The notes beneath the pieces were generated by a model that was not told the DNA's origin, made no database searches, and was given only the letters and a program-made list of their open reading frames with translations. A stretch of 64,000 nt of DNA from Methylotenera sp. (GTDB taxonomy: Bacteria; Pseudomonadota; Gammaproteobacteria; Burkholderiales; Methylophilaceae). The position numbers and the translations under genes are program-made. Shown here piece by piece: positions 18,470-27,589 of the stretch. The stretch spans positions 248,001 to 312,000 of the forward strand of contig JABFRQ010000001.1 of assembly GCA_013141075.1 (NCBI GenBank), given 5' to 3'. Within the stretch, counting starts at the first letter, position 1. Every line of letters begins with the position of its first letter.

Positions 18470-19105
18470 TTAATTAAGTTGAAAGAGATACCTGACAGAC
18501 ACCCAAGCCTGTTCTGGCTTTCCGTCAACGGTTGCAGGTTTAAAAGTACACTGTGAAAAAGCATCTTTCGCAGCGCGGTCAAGGCGACTAGAACCACTAG
18601 AAGTTGCCACTTTACCATCCACCACATGCCCACTAACATCAACAAGAAAACGTAAAATAACCGTACCTTGTTCCTCATTACGCCTTGATGTCGGTGGATA
18701 CTCAGGATCTTCGCAAGAAGATTTATCACGTTCCGCGGCTACTCGGGTTGGTTCTTTTACTGGCTCGGCAGCGCGTGGCGTATTCACTGGTGCTGTTGAA
18801 GCAGGGTCAGGTGGCGCTGTTGGCACCATGCGCTCAACTACATGCGGCACTACTGCGGTAGTCACCTGTATCGTTTCAGTGGGTGGAGGCGTGGCAACAA
18901 CAACCTCAGGCGGCGGAATAAATGGGGGCGGAGGCGGCGGTTTAATTTCTTGAATAATCATAGTTTCTAATGGCGCTTTTACCACCTCTACTATTTTTTG
19001 AGCAAGCCCCGTTAGCAACGCCCATATCACAATAGCGTGCAAAGCCACCACTAAGCCTATTCCCCACATGTGCTTTTTCGGGTCTTTTTCTTGCGTAAAA
19101 TTCAT
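18470..19105 (-). CDS. tonB: TonB energy-transducing protein (first set)
   Basis: About 211 residues from the ATG at 19105, which follows the glucokinase TAA (19107-19109) by one base; GGAG inside the end of glk serves as ribosome site. An N-terminal helix (about 14-34), a proline-rich spacer (PPPPPPF, PPPEVVV) and a C-terminal TonB domain (EQGTVILRFLVDVSGHV, FKPATVDGKPEQAW) are clear. It contacts the TonB box of outer-membrane receptors. Coupling to glucokinase suggests that this TonB serves glucose-yielding glycans. Confidence 0.9.
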   Translation of the reverse strand: MNFTQEKDPKKHMWGIGLVVALHAIVIWALLTGLAQKIVEVVKAPLETMIIQEIKPPPPPPFIPPPEVVVATPPPTETIQVTTAVVPHVVERMVPTAPPDPASTAPVNTPRAAEPVKEPTRVAAERDKSSCEDPEYPPTSRRNEEQGTVILRFLVDVSGHVVDGKVATSSGSSRLDRAAKDAFSQCTFKPATVDGKPEQAWVSVRYLFQLN

Positions 19106-19106
19106 A

Positions 19107-20078
19107 TTAACTTTCTCCTTCACAACATTCAAAATAACGGCTTGCACCAATCAGCGCTGGGGTTTCAGCATGGATGACATAACATGGAATAGCTGCAAGA
19201 TAGCTGGCAAAGCGGCCTTTTTCTTCAAATCTAGTACGAAATGGCGATTGGGCGAAAAATGTGCTTAGTTGCGGCAATATGCCACCCCCTAGGTAAATAC
19301 CACCACGGGCACCAAGCGTAAGTGCAAGGTTGCCTGCTACCGTGCCCAACATGGCGCAAAAAACGGTTACAGCTTCATGGCATAAGGCATCACTGCCTGC
19401 AAGCATACGCTGGGCAATTTCTTTAGGTGTAATGGGTTCTACTACTTCATTGCGTAATAAGCCTATGGTTTCGCGTAGCAACACAAGCCCTGGACCAGAT
19501 AATATGCGCTCAGCCGATACGTGGCCGATTCGATGGCGCAATGCTGCGATAATTTCCGCCTCAAAATCATTGGCTGCGGCTAAAGTGACATGACCGCCCT
19601 CGCCTGCCAGTGCTTGCCAAAAACTGCCCGATTTAACTAAGCTGGCCACGCCTAAACCCGTGCCTGGGCCAATAACACCAATGGGTTCATTGGGTACGGC
19701 ATAGCCGCCACCAATCTGCACCAAATCTTTCGAAGTTAATGCAGGTAAAGATAAAGCTAATGCTGCAAAGTCGTTAATAAATACCAAGCTAGTAAAACCA
19801 AGCTCGGCTTTTAGCGTTTGTACTGAGAATGACCAGTGATGATTGGTCATGGCGATGCGGTCGCCTGTAATAGGTGTTGCAATCGCAATCACGGCTGCTG
19901 TTGGTTGTTTACCTACCATAGTTACGTAAGCCTTGATGGCTGCGCCTATGTCAGGATAATCAATGCATGTCAGCACATGAATTTGTGTGGGCATGCCAGC
20001 TTGATCTAGTAAAGCAAAGCGGGCGTTTGTGCCGCCGATGTCGGCAACAAGACGGATGGGGGGGGCGAGTGCGGTCAT
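19107..20078 (-). CDS. glk: Glucokinase
   Basis: 323 residues, the usual length of the bacterial Glk family. The ATP-binding motif ADIGGTNARFALLD is at 13-26, the catalytic region is FINDFAALALSLP, and GVIGPGTGLGVASLV and LYLGGGILPQL-type segments follow. It converts imported glucose to glucose 6-phosphate. It heads the tonB-exbB-exbD-exbD-TPR operon, an unusual arrangement that couples receptor energising with intracellular glucose use. Confidence 0.92.
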   Translation of the reverse strand: MTALAPPIRLVADIGGTNARFALLDQAGMPTQIHVLTCIDYPDIGAAIKAYVTMVGKQPTAAVIAIATPITGDRIAMTNHHWSFSVQTLKAELGFTSLVFINDFAALALSLPALTSKDLVQIGGGYAVPNEPIGVIGPGTGLGVASLVKSGSFWQALAGEGGHVTLAAANDFEAEIIAALRHRIGHVSAERILSGPGLVLLRETIGLLRNEVVEPITPKEIAQRMLAGSDALCHEAVTVFCAMLGTVAGNLALTLGARGGIYLGGGILPQLSTFFAQSPFRTRFEEKGRFASYLAAIPCYVIHAETPALIGASRYFECCEGES

Positions 20079-20540
20079 TTAATAGTTAAGTATTTAGGCG
20101 GTTAAAATTGCAAACTAAAATCTCAGGTTTTAATAAAAAAACTTATTTTCAATAAAATGAAAGTGCTAAAGGCAACGAAAAATTGATTACCACCAATACT
20201 GCAAACATAAATACTATCGCTACTATCATCATATACTCACTTTTTGCTCAAATATCACTCAAATACCTTTGGTACAGATGCACCTTTTGTAAGGTCAATA
20301 TGTTAATGATATGTAAATATAGAATTTATGGTAACATTTCCAACTTTACTTTACTAGCAGTATTTTTTAGCTAGACCTGTAGTATTTTTTACTAGTAGTA
20401 TTTTTTGCTGTGCGGGGCGTGCTTCTGCCTCTTCACTTCAGATGCACGTAACTTTATTAAAGCGTTTAACTAGGTAGAAAGAATGCGACTTTCCGCAGAC
20501 TTACCTTACATGTTTTACAATTACTTCATTAAGGATTGAT
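20079..20540. promoter_or_regulatory. Divergent control region of glucokinase operon and sugar transporter
   Basis: 462 bases with no convincing gene. It holds the LacI-type operator at 20328, three copies of AGTATTTTTT (20359-20406) and stretches rich in A and T. The sites are better placed for the transporter at 20541 than for glucokinase. Exact promoters cannot be assigned by eye. Confidence 0.6.
20328..20343. promoter_or_regulatory. Predicted LacI-family operator (site 3)
   Basis: ATGGTAACATTTCCAA, whose reverse complement TTGGAAATGTTACCAT matches the sites at 3887 and 11984. It lies about 200 bases before the sugar transporter and 250 before glucokinase, so it can link both to the same regulator. 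Confidence 0.6.
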
Positions 20541-21835
20541 ATGGCAAATATTCCGCAAACGTTAGACGGCAATCAAGCAGTTAAAGCAATAGCGAATAAC
20601 GCAACCCCACTTATTATCGTGACAACCTTATTCTTCATGTGGGGGCTACTCACTTCATTAAACGATGTGCTTATCCCACATTTAAAAGCTATTTATACGC
20701 TCAACTACACACAGGCAATGCTAGTGCAATTCTGTTTTTTTGGGGCTTATTTTGTGATTTCATTACCTGCAGGCATGCTGATTAAAAAAGTAGGTTACCA
20801 AAAAGGCGCTGTCATAGGCTTGATTGTTGCAGCTTCAGGTTGCGCGATGTTTTATCCTGCTTCAATGAGCGGATACCTACTTTTTTTAGTTGCTTTTTTT
20901 GTGCTTGCCTCTGGCATTACCATTTTACAAGTCGCGGCCAACCCCTACGTAACCGCATTGGGTGACCCACAAACAGCCTCTAGCCGTCTTACATTAACGC
21001 AAGCATTTAACTCGCTAGGCACTACTATTGGCCCCTTTGTAGGCGGAATGCTTATTCTTGCTGGCACGGCACTAACAGCGGCTCAACTTGCAGCATTACC
21101 ACAAGCAGAACAAGCTACTTATCGCCTAAAAGAGGCCGCTACGGTACAAATGCCTTACTTAGCACTTGGTGCAGCGCTATTAGCATTAGCGATTTGGTTT
21201 GCACTAGTTAAGTTACCAAAAATCAACCACGATGAAGCAACCACTGACTCATTGATGAAAAGTGAAGCTAAATTACTTTCTCACCGCAATTTAGCACTTG
21301 GTGCGATTGGTATTTTTCTTTACGTGGGTGCGGAAGTCAGTATTGGTAGCTTTTAATTAACTTCCTTGGTGAAGACCACGTAGCTGGCCTTAGCCTATCA
21401 CAAGCCGCGCCCTATGTAAGCTACTATTGGGGTGGTGCGATGATTGGGCGCTTTATTGGCGCTTTCGTGATGCAAAAGGTAAGCCCAGGTAAAGTGTTAG
21501 CCTTTAACGCAACGTTTTCAATTTTGCTGATTTTAACGGCTATTTTAGGTGGTGGTTCGTTAGCCATGTGGGCGATAATTGCAGTAGGTTTATGTAATTC
21601 TGTAATGTTTCCAACCATTTTCAGTATGGCGCTTAACAAACTTGGCGGCCTAACTGGTCAAGGCTCTGGTCTATTGTGCATGGCAATTGTTGGTGGTGCG
21701 CTTGTGCCATTCGCGCAAGGCTTTTTAGCCGATGCTATTGGTTTGCGTTGGTCATTCTTTTTACCAGCAGCTTGTTATGGCTTTATTCTGTTCTTTGGCC
21801 TCAAGTACGCAAACATGTACAATAAACAAGGCTAA
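20541..21835 (+). pseudogene. FucP-family MFS sugar transporter, one-base frameshift
   Basis: The first frame runs from the ATG at 20541 to [11 protein letters not shown] with typical FucP/GluP motifs ([47 protein letters not shown]). The second frame, from about 21355, continues with INFLGEDH and YWGGAMIGRFIGAFVM to the stop at 21835. One extra T in the T4 run at 21351-21354 gives a 432-residue, twelve-helix carrier, the full family length. Relatives move glucose, galactose or fucose with protons. It would bring in glucose released by the periplasmic GH3 and GH30 enzymes. The break looks like a homopolymer error. Confidence 0.88.
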
Positions 21836-21924
21836 CCTATAAGAGTTAGCTCTGCAAATTTTGCTAGCTTCCTAGATTGAGAGGTTAGGTTGCGCAAGCT
21901 TGAGCTTTAAAGAGGAGATACGTG

Positions 21925-23166
21925 ATGTTCGGAAAAACCAAATGCATACTGCTTGCTACATGCATGTTAGCATTTGGCTGTACAAAACATATCTCACCTC
22001 CCGAAGCCGAGGTAATTCACTGGTGGACTGCTGGCGGTGAATCTGATGCCGTTCGCGCATTATCAGATGCTTACAAAGCCGCAGGTGGTATTTGGGTAGA
22101 CACTGCCGTTTCAATAGGTGAGCAGTCGCGCTCGGTGACCATTAACCGTATTGTTGGCGGCAACCCACCTGCCGCTGCGCAGTTCAATACATCGCGCCAA
22201 TTTATTGACCTTGTTGAGCAAAATATGCTCAACAATGTTGACGAAGTCGCTATCAAAGATAAATGGGATCAGTTCCTACCTGAAACAGTACTCAATGCCA
22301 TCAAAATTAACGGTCATTATTATGCTGCCCCCTTGATATTCACATGCCTACTTGGATTTGGTATTCAAAAGCCGCCTTCAAAAAGCAGGCATCACTGAAG
22401 AGCCAAAATCAATGGATGAGCTATTTAGCGTGCTAGACAAACTAAAAGCCGCAGGCATCATCCCCTAGCACACGGCGGCCAAGGCTGGCAAGACAACATT
22501 GTGTTTACATCCGTATTGGCCAATGTCGGCGGCAAAGATTTGTACCTGAAAGTCTATCGCGACCACGATAATAATGCGATTAACTCTCCAGCTTTTAAAC
22601 ATGTACTTACCACTTACAAACGCCTGCACGCTTACATTGATGCAGGCTCGCCTGGCCGTAATTGGAATGATGCAACCACCATGCTAATTACTGGCAAGGC
22701 TGGCGTGCAAATTATGGGCGACTGGGTCAAAGGCGAATTTAACTTTGCCAAACAAAAAGCGGGTGAAGACTTCGGCTGCATTGCTGGCTTTGGCGCCGAT
22801 TCGCCCTATATTATTCAGGGTGACGTGCTGGTTTTTCCAAAAACAGAAGATGCTAAAGCTATTAAAGCACAGAAACTTCTTGCAAGCGTGACTACCTCAC
22901 CAACAACACAGCTTGAGTTTAATCGCCGTAAAGGTTCTATTCCAATTCGCGCTGATATTGATGCCTCGCAAATGGATATTTGCGCGCAGCAAGGGCTCAA
23001 TATAATGAAAGATAAGGCTCGCCAACTTGGTAGCGGTGAAATCTACTTGACGCCTGACCAAAATGGCGCACTGACGGATATTCTAACGGCCTATTGGAAC
23101 AACAATAGTACTGTAGAAAAAGCTCAGCTTGATATTGCATACGCCTTGACCAATCAGGCTAGGTAA
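21925..23166 (+). pseudogene. Sugar ABC transporter substrate-binding lipoprotein, three frameshifts
   Basis: Start at the ATG 21925, seven bases after AGAGGAG; a GTG three bases earlier is possible. A lipobox (LAFGC) anchors the protein. The extracellular solute-binding fold is read in pieces: HWWTAGGESDAVRAL to about 22328, then a middle segment (DIHMPTWIWYSKAAF, ITEEPKSMDELF) and finally AHGGQGWQDNIVFTSV to the stop at 23166. Three single-base losses at C5 (22328-22332), A5 (22380-22384) and C4 (22462-22465) explain all breaks. Repaired length is near 414 residues, typical of glucose/mannose-type binding proteins. Its stop overlaps the permease start (TAATG). Confidence 0.85.
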
Positions 23167-24058
23167 TGAAACCAAAACCGAAACGCATAAGTAACCCGCT
23201 CGTTTCATGGGTCGCATTGCTCCCCATGGCACTGATTGTGCTTATTGGCTATCTTGGCACAATTCTATGGACACTGAAAATTTCGGTGAGCAGTTCGCGT
23301 ACATTTCCAACCAACGACTTCATCGGTTTAGCTCAATATTTCCGCTTATTCAATAACGACCGCTGGTTGCTCTCACTGCACAACCTTGCCATTTATGGCG
23401 TGTTATTCATTATTGCAGCCATGCTCATAGGATTTCTGCTCGCGGCATTCATCGACCAAAAAGTTAAGGGCGAAGGCCTGCTTAGAACCATTTTTCTCTA
23501 CCCTTACGCAATGTCATTTATTGCCACAGGCTTAGCTTGGCAATGGATGCTAAATCCCAGGCTGGCATTCAACATGCCGTAAGAAAACTAGGTTTTTCCG
23601 ACTTTCACTTTGACTGGATTGTTGACCAAAATATGGCGATTTATACCATCGTCATTGCCACTGTGTGGCAAGCTGCAGGGCTGGTAATGGCATTATTTCT
23701 ATCTGGCCTGCGTGGCATTGATGATGATATTTGGAAGGCTGCCCGCATGGATGGTATCCCTACTTGGCGCGTTTATGTTTCTATAGTGCTACCCATGCTA
23801 GGCGCGACTATTGGCACAGCCTTTGTGCTGCTTGCTACGGCTGTCATTAAGCTGTTTGACTCTGTTGTAGCGATGACCCAAGGCGGCCCCGGACTTGCCA
23901 GTGAAGTACCCACCAAATTCATTATGGATCACCTGTTCGGCAGAGCTAACATTGCCCTAGCCTCTGCAGGCTCTATCGTCATGTTAATCTCAGTACTAGC
24001 GCTAGTTGCACCTTACCTATATGCCCGTAGCTACGCCAATCGCAAGGTGGACACATGA
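23166..24058 (+). pseudogene. Sugar ABC transporter permease (MalF type), one frameshift
   Basis: The first frame ends after WQWMLNP at about 23560. The second continues GIQHAVRKLGFSDFHFDWIV with the EAA-like loop AARMDGIPTWRVYVSIVLPML and the stop at 24058. One extra G in the GG at 23564-23565 (giving NPRLGIQ) or one extra C nearby restores about 297 residues with six helices. It would form the membrane channel together with the next gene, which overlaps it by four bases. Confidence 0.85.
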
Positions 24059-24939
24059 GTTATTCCACGACTGCGCGACAAAATAGAAAGTTATCAAGCC
24101 CTGCAAGTATTGGCGTGTATGTATTTCTAATCTCTGCAGCCGCTTTCTTTGTATTGCCGCTATACATCATGCTGGTGACATCAGTCAAAACCATGGAAGA
24201 TATTCAGCTCGGCAATATCTTCGCACTACCTGTGAGTGTCACACTAGAACCTTGGCGAATCGCTTGGAATTCAGCTTGCACTGGCGTGGCTTGCGAGGGT
24301 ATTCGTGGCGGCTTTCTAAATTCGCTCGCCATTGTCATTCCCAGCACCATTCTGCCTATCCTACTCGGCGCATTGAATGGCTATGCGCTGTCTTTCTGGC
24401 GCCCACGTGGCGCCAATGTGCTATTTGCAATCTTGATGATAGGCGCATTTATTCCAGTGCAAGTGATGATGTTTCCCTTAGTACGCATTCTTGCCACACT
24501 GGGGTTATTCAGCTCGCTCTCGGGTATTATTCTGGTGCATTTAATTTTCAGCATGCCTGTGATGACTTTACTATTTCGCAATTACTATTTAGCCATCCCT
24601 CAAGAGCTATTTATGGCAGCACGCATGGATGGTGGCGGATTTTTACGCATTTTCTTCCAGCTTATGTTGCCGATGTCTGTGCCAATCATTATTGTCGCCG
24701 CCATCATTCAGGTAACTGGTGTATGGAACGACTACATTCTCGGCCTAGTGTTTGCAGGTCGTGACAACTTACCTATGACCGTACAACTTAACAACATTAT
24801 CAACACCACCACTGGGGTTAGGCTTTACAACGTTAACATGGCGGCGACCATTATTACCTCACTGGTGCCGCTCACCATTTATTTCATTTCTGGGCGCTGG
24901 TTTGTTCGCGGCATTACCAACGGCGCAATCAAAGGGTAA
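24055..24939 (+). CDS. Sugar ABC transporter permease (MalG type)
   Basis: 294 residues with six membrane helices. The conserved cytoplasmic loop that docks on the ATPase is AARMDGGGFLRIFFQLMLPMS (cut here to its core). The N-terminal TSVKTMEDIQLGN and the ending FVRGITNGAIKG are typical of glucose/mannose-type carbohydrate importers (GtsC-like). It overlaps the first permease by ATGA and is followed after two bases by the ATPase. Confidence 0.93.
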   Translation: MSYSTTARQNRKLSSPASIGVYVFLISAAAFFVLPLYIMLVTSVKTMEDIQLGNIFALPVSVTLEPWRIAWNSACTGVACEGIRGGFLNSLAIVIPSTILPILLGALNGYALSFWRPRGANVLFAILMIGAFIPVQVMMFPLVRILATLGLFSSLSGIILVHLIFSMPVMTLLFRNYYLAIPQELFMAARMDGGGFLRIFFQLMLPMSVPIIIVAAIIQVTGVWNDYILGLVFAGRDNLPMTVQLNNIINTTTGVRLYNVNMAATIITSLVPLTIYFISGRWFVRGITNGAIKG

Positions 24940-24941
24940 CG

Positions 24942-26015
24942 ATGGCTAGCGTTAGCATTCAAAATATTAGTATCCGTATCGGCGATAATGACATCATCAA
25001 AAACCTTAATCTTGATGTGGTAGGCGGTGAGTTTCTTGTGCTACTTGGGCCTTCAGGCTGCGGGAAATCTACGTTACTACACAGCATTGCAGGTTTAAAT
25101 GAAGTCACTGATGGCCGCATAGAAATTGAAGGTCAAGATGTTACTTGGGTTGACCCAAGCAAGCGCAACATTGGCATGGTGTTTCAGTCCTATGCGCTAT
25201 ACCCAACTATGACGGTAGAGCGCAATATGTCATTTGGCCTGCGGGTTAAGGGTATGCCTGCCAACGAAATTGAGCGCAAAGTACAAAGCGTAGCTGAGAT
25301 GCTACACCTAACACCACTATTAAAACGCAAACCCTCCCAACTATCAGGCGGTCAGCGTCAGCGTGTAGCCATTGGCCGTGCCTTAGTGCGTGAGGCCTGT
25401 GTGTTTTTGTTTGATGAACCGCTTTCTAACCTAGATGCAAAGCTACGTACCGAATTACGCCGTGAGCTTAAATTGCTACACAAACAGCTAGGCACCACCA
25501 TGATTTACGTCACGCATGACCAAGTGGAGGCGATGACTTTAGCCAACCGCATTGTGGTGATGCGTAATGGTTGCATTCAACAAATTGGCGCGCCATGCGA
25601 GGTGTATGAGAAGCCAGAAAATTTATTTGTAGGCAGTTTTTTGGGCGCGCCTAGTATGAATTTTGTGCGTGGCAACTTAGTTACAGATGCTAATAGCGTA
25701 ACCTTTACCACGGCACAATTAAGCTTAAATCTAGCCCATTATGCTTTTCGCCAACCGCCAACCGATGGGCAGCCCATCACCCTTGGCATTCGTCCAGAAC
25801 ACATACGCATTAGCCCACAAGGTAATTTACAAGGGATTGTTGCCTTAATTGAACCCATGGGAAGCCATCAAGTTGTATGGATCAATTATTGCGGCAATAC
25901 ATTTGCCAGCATTACTCAGCAAATAATTGAATACAAACTAGATGAACATATTATTTTTGACATTGACGTCACTAAAGCATCTCTATTTGACCAAGTCAGT
26001 GAACAACGCCTTTAG
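24942..26015 (+). CDS. Sugar ABC transporter ATP-binding protein (UgpC/MsmK type)
   Basis: 357 residues. Walker A GPSGCGKST is at about 36-44, the signature LSGGQRQR at about 135, and Walker B FLFDEPLSNLDA follows. The C-terminal TOBE/OB region (GIRPEHIRISPQG) is the regulatory domain of sugar-importing CUT1 ATPases. It completes the importer with the preceding three genes. Such ATPases can serve several sugar transporters. Confidence 0.95.
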   Translation: MASVSIQNISIRIGDNDIIKNLNLDVVGGEFLVLLGPSGCGKSTLLHSIAGLNEVTDGRIEIEGQDVTWVDPSKRNIGMVFQSYALYPTMTVERNMSFGLRVKGMPANEIERKVQSVAEMLHLTPLLKRKPSQLSGGQRQRVAIGRALVREACVFLFDEPLSNLDAKLRTELRRELKLLHKQLGTTMIYVTHDQVEAMTLANRIVVMRNGCIQQIGAPCEVYEKPENLFVGSFLGAPSMNFVRGNLVTDANSVTFTTAQLSLNLAHYAFRQPPTDGQPITLGIRPEHIRISPQGNLQGIVALIEPMGSHQVVWINYCGNTFASITQQIIEYKLDEHIIFDIDVTKASLFDQVSEQRL

Positions 26016-26062
26016 CTAAACTTACCACATTAACTTTTACTCAAAATGGAGTTTCACCACAT

Positions 26063-27580
26063 ATGATTAATAAAAACATAAGACGCATTGTGATTGTCGG
26101 CGGAGGAACAGCGGGCTGGATGACAGCAGCCGCACTTTCTCACACAGTGCATCACGAATACACCATTCAGCTAATTGAGTCAGATGAAATTGCGACCATT
26201 GGTGTTGGTGAAGCCACCATACCTCCTATTAAGGTCTTTAATTCTTCGCTAGGAATCGATGAAGATGATTTTATTAAAGAAACTCAAGGCACATTCAAAT
26301 TAGGCATCGAATTTGTTAATTGGCACACGGTTGGAACGTCTTATACGCATGATTTTGGTCGCGCTGGCCACAACCTTGATGGACTCCCCTTTTATCAGCA
26401 CTGGCTGCGCCACTATCTAGCAGGTAAAGCGCCCGAGCTGGAATCATTAGCAATCAATGCTATGGCAATGAAAAACGGCAAATTTATGCGAGCGGTGCCT
26501 GATATGCCTGACTCCCCATTGGGACAAATTGCCCATGCTTTCCACTTTGATGCATCTCTTTATGCACGCTATTTACGTAAGTATAGTGAGGCCAAAGGTG
26601 TACAAAGAAAAGAAGGGAAAATCACCTCTGTTACACAACGTCCATCTGATGGATATATTGATGAGCTCATTTTAGAAAGTGGTGAGCGAATAAGTGGTGA
26701 TCTATTTATTGACTGTTCAGGTATCCGTGGATTACTAATTGAGCAAACACTCAAAACTGGCTATGAAGATTGGAGCCATTGGTTGCCCTGTGACCGCGCC
26801 ATCGCTGTGCCTTGTGCCTCTGTGTCGCCGTTGCTGCCCTACACACGTTCAACCGCACATAGTGCAGGCTGGCAATGGCGAATTCCTCTGCAACACCGCA
26901 TCGGTAACGGACATGTCTTCAGTAGCAAATTTATGTCTGAAGACGAGGCGACATCGATACTTCTTAACAATCTTGATGGTGAGCAATTAGCGGATCCAAG
27001 AACTATCAAATTTGTGACAGGTAAGAGGAAAAAGTTGTGGAATAAAAACTGTGTGGCGATTGGTTTGTCTAGTGGCTTTCTTGAGCCACTAGAATCTACC
27101 AGCATTCATCTCATACAATCCACAGTTAATCGCTTAATAAGCTTTTTACCCAATCACAGCTTCACTCAGGCTGATATAGACGAGTTTAATGCTCAGGCCG
27201 ATTTTGAATACGAACGTATTCGCGACTTTATCATCCTGCATTACAAAGCCACTGAAAGAACTGACTCTGCGTTTTGGGAGTACTGTAAAAACATGGAGAT
27301 TCCAGCTACGCTACAAAAGAAATTTGACCTATACCTTGGTAATGGCAGAGTATTCCGCGATAACAATGAATTATTTACAGATACTAGCTGGCTACAGGTA
27401 ATGCATGGTCAAGGTCTTCGTCCGAGCGACTTCCCACCGCTCGCAGATAATCTATCAGATCAGGAGCTAACCGAGTTTCTCAATGAAATCGAAATCGTCA
27501 TTAAGAAATGCATCGCAGTCATGCCAACACACGAAGAGTTTATTGCGAAGCACTGCGCTGCCAATAGCATTCTCAAGTAA
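26063..27580 (+). CDS. Tryptophan halogenase-family flavoprotein
   Basis: 505 residues. The FAD-binding fold starts VIVGGGTAGWMTAAAL (about 11-26); GVGEATIPPIK follows; the catalytic lysine is K79 in TQGTFKLGIEF, the same number as in PrnA. The substrate-side motif GWQWRIPL and the glutamate region SGFLEPLEST (E341) are also present. Known members halogenate tryptophan with FADH2, halide and oxygen. Homologues are common beside TonB receptors in carbohydrate loci of Caulobacter, Xanthomonas and marine bacteria, where the substrate is unknown. No flavin reductase gene is seen nearby. It stands 47 bases after the ABC ATPase and 9 before the GH30 gene, so it looks co-transcribed. Confidence 0.9.
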   Translation: MINKNIRRIVIVGGGTAGWMTAAALSHTVHHEYTIQLIESDEIATIGVGEATIPPIKVFNSSLGIDEDDFIKETQGTFKLGIEFVNWHTVGTSYTHDFGRAGHNLDGLPFYQHWLRHYLAGKAPELESLAINAMAMKNGKFMRAVPDMPDSPLGQIAHAFHFDASLYARYLRKYSEAKGVQRKEGKITSVTQRPSDGYIDELILESGERISGDLFIDCSGIRGLLIEQTLKTGYEDWSHWLPCDRAIAVPCASVSPLLPYTRSTAHSAGWQWRIPLQHRIGNGHVFSSKFMSEDEATSILLNNLDGEQLADPRTIKFVTGKRKKLWNKNCVAIGLSSGFLEPLESTSIHLIQSTVNRLISFLPNHSFTQADIDEFNAQADFEYERIRDFIILHYKATERTDSAFWEYCKNMEIPATLQKKFDLYLGNGRVFRDNNELFTDTSWLQVMHGQGLRPSDFPPLADNLSDQELTEFLNEIEIVIKKCIAVMPTHEEFIAKHCAANSILK

Positions 27581-27589
27581 TGGCTACAT

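Noticed and set aside
21351..21360. Programmed frameshift in the FucP-type carrier
   Set aside because: There is no slippery heptamer or following stem, and the break matches the other homopolymer faults.
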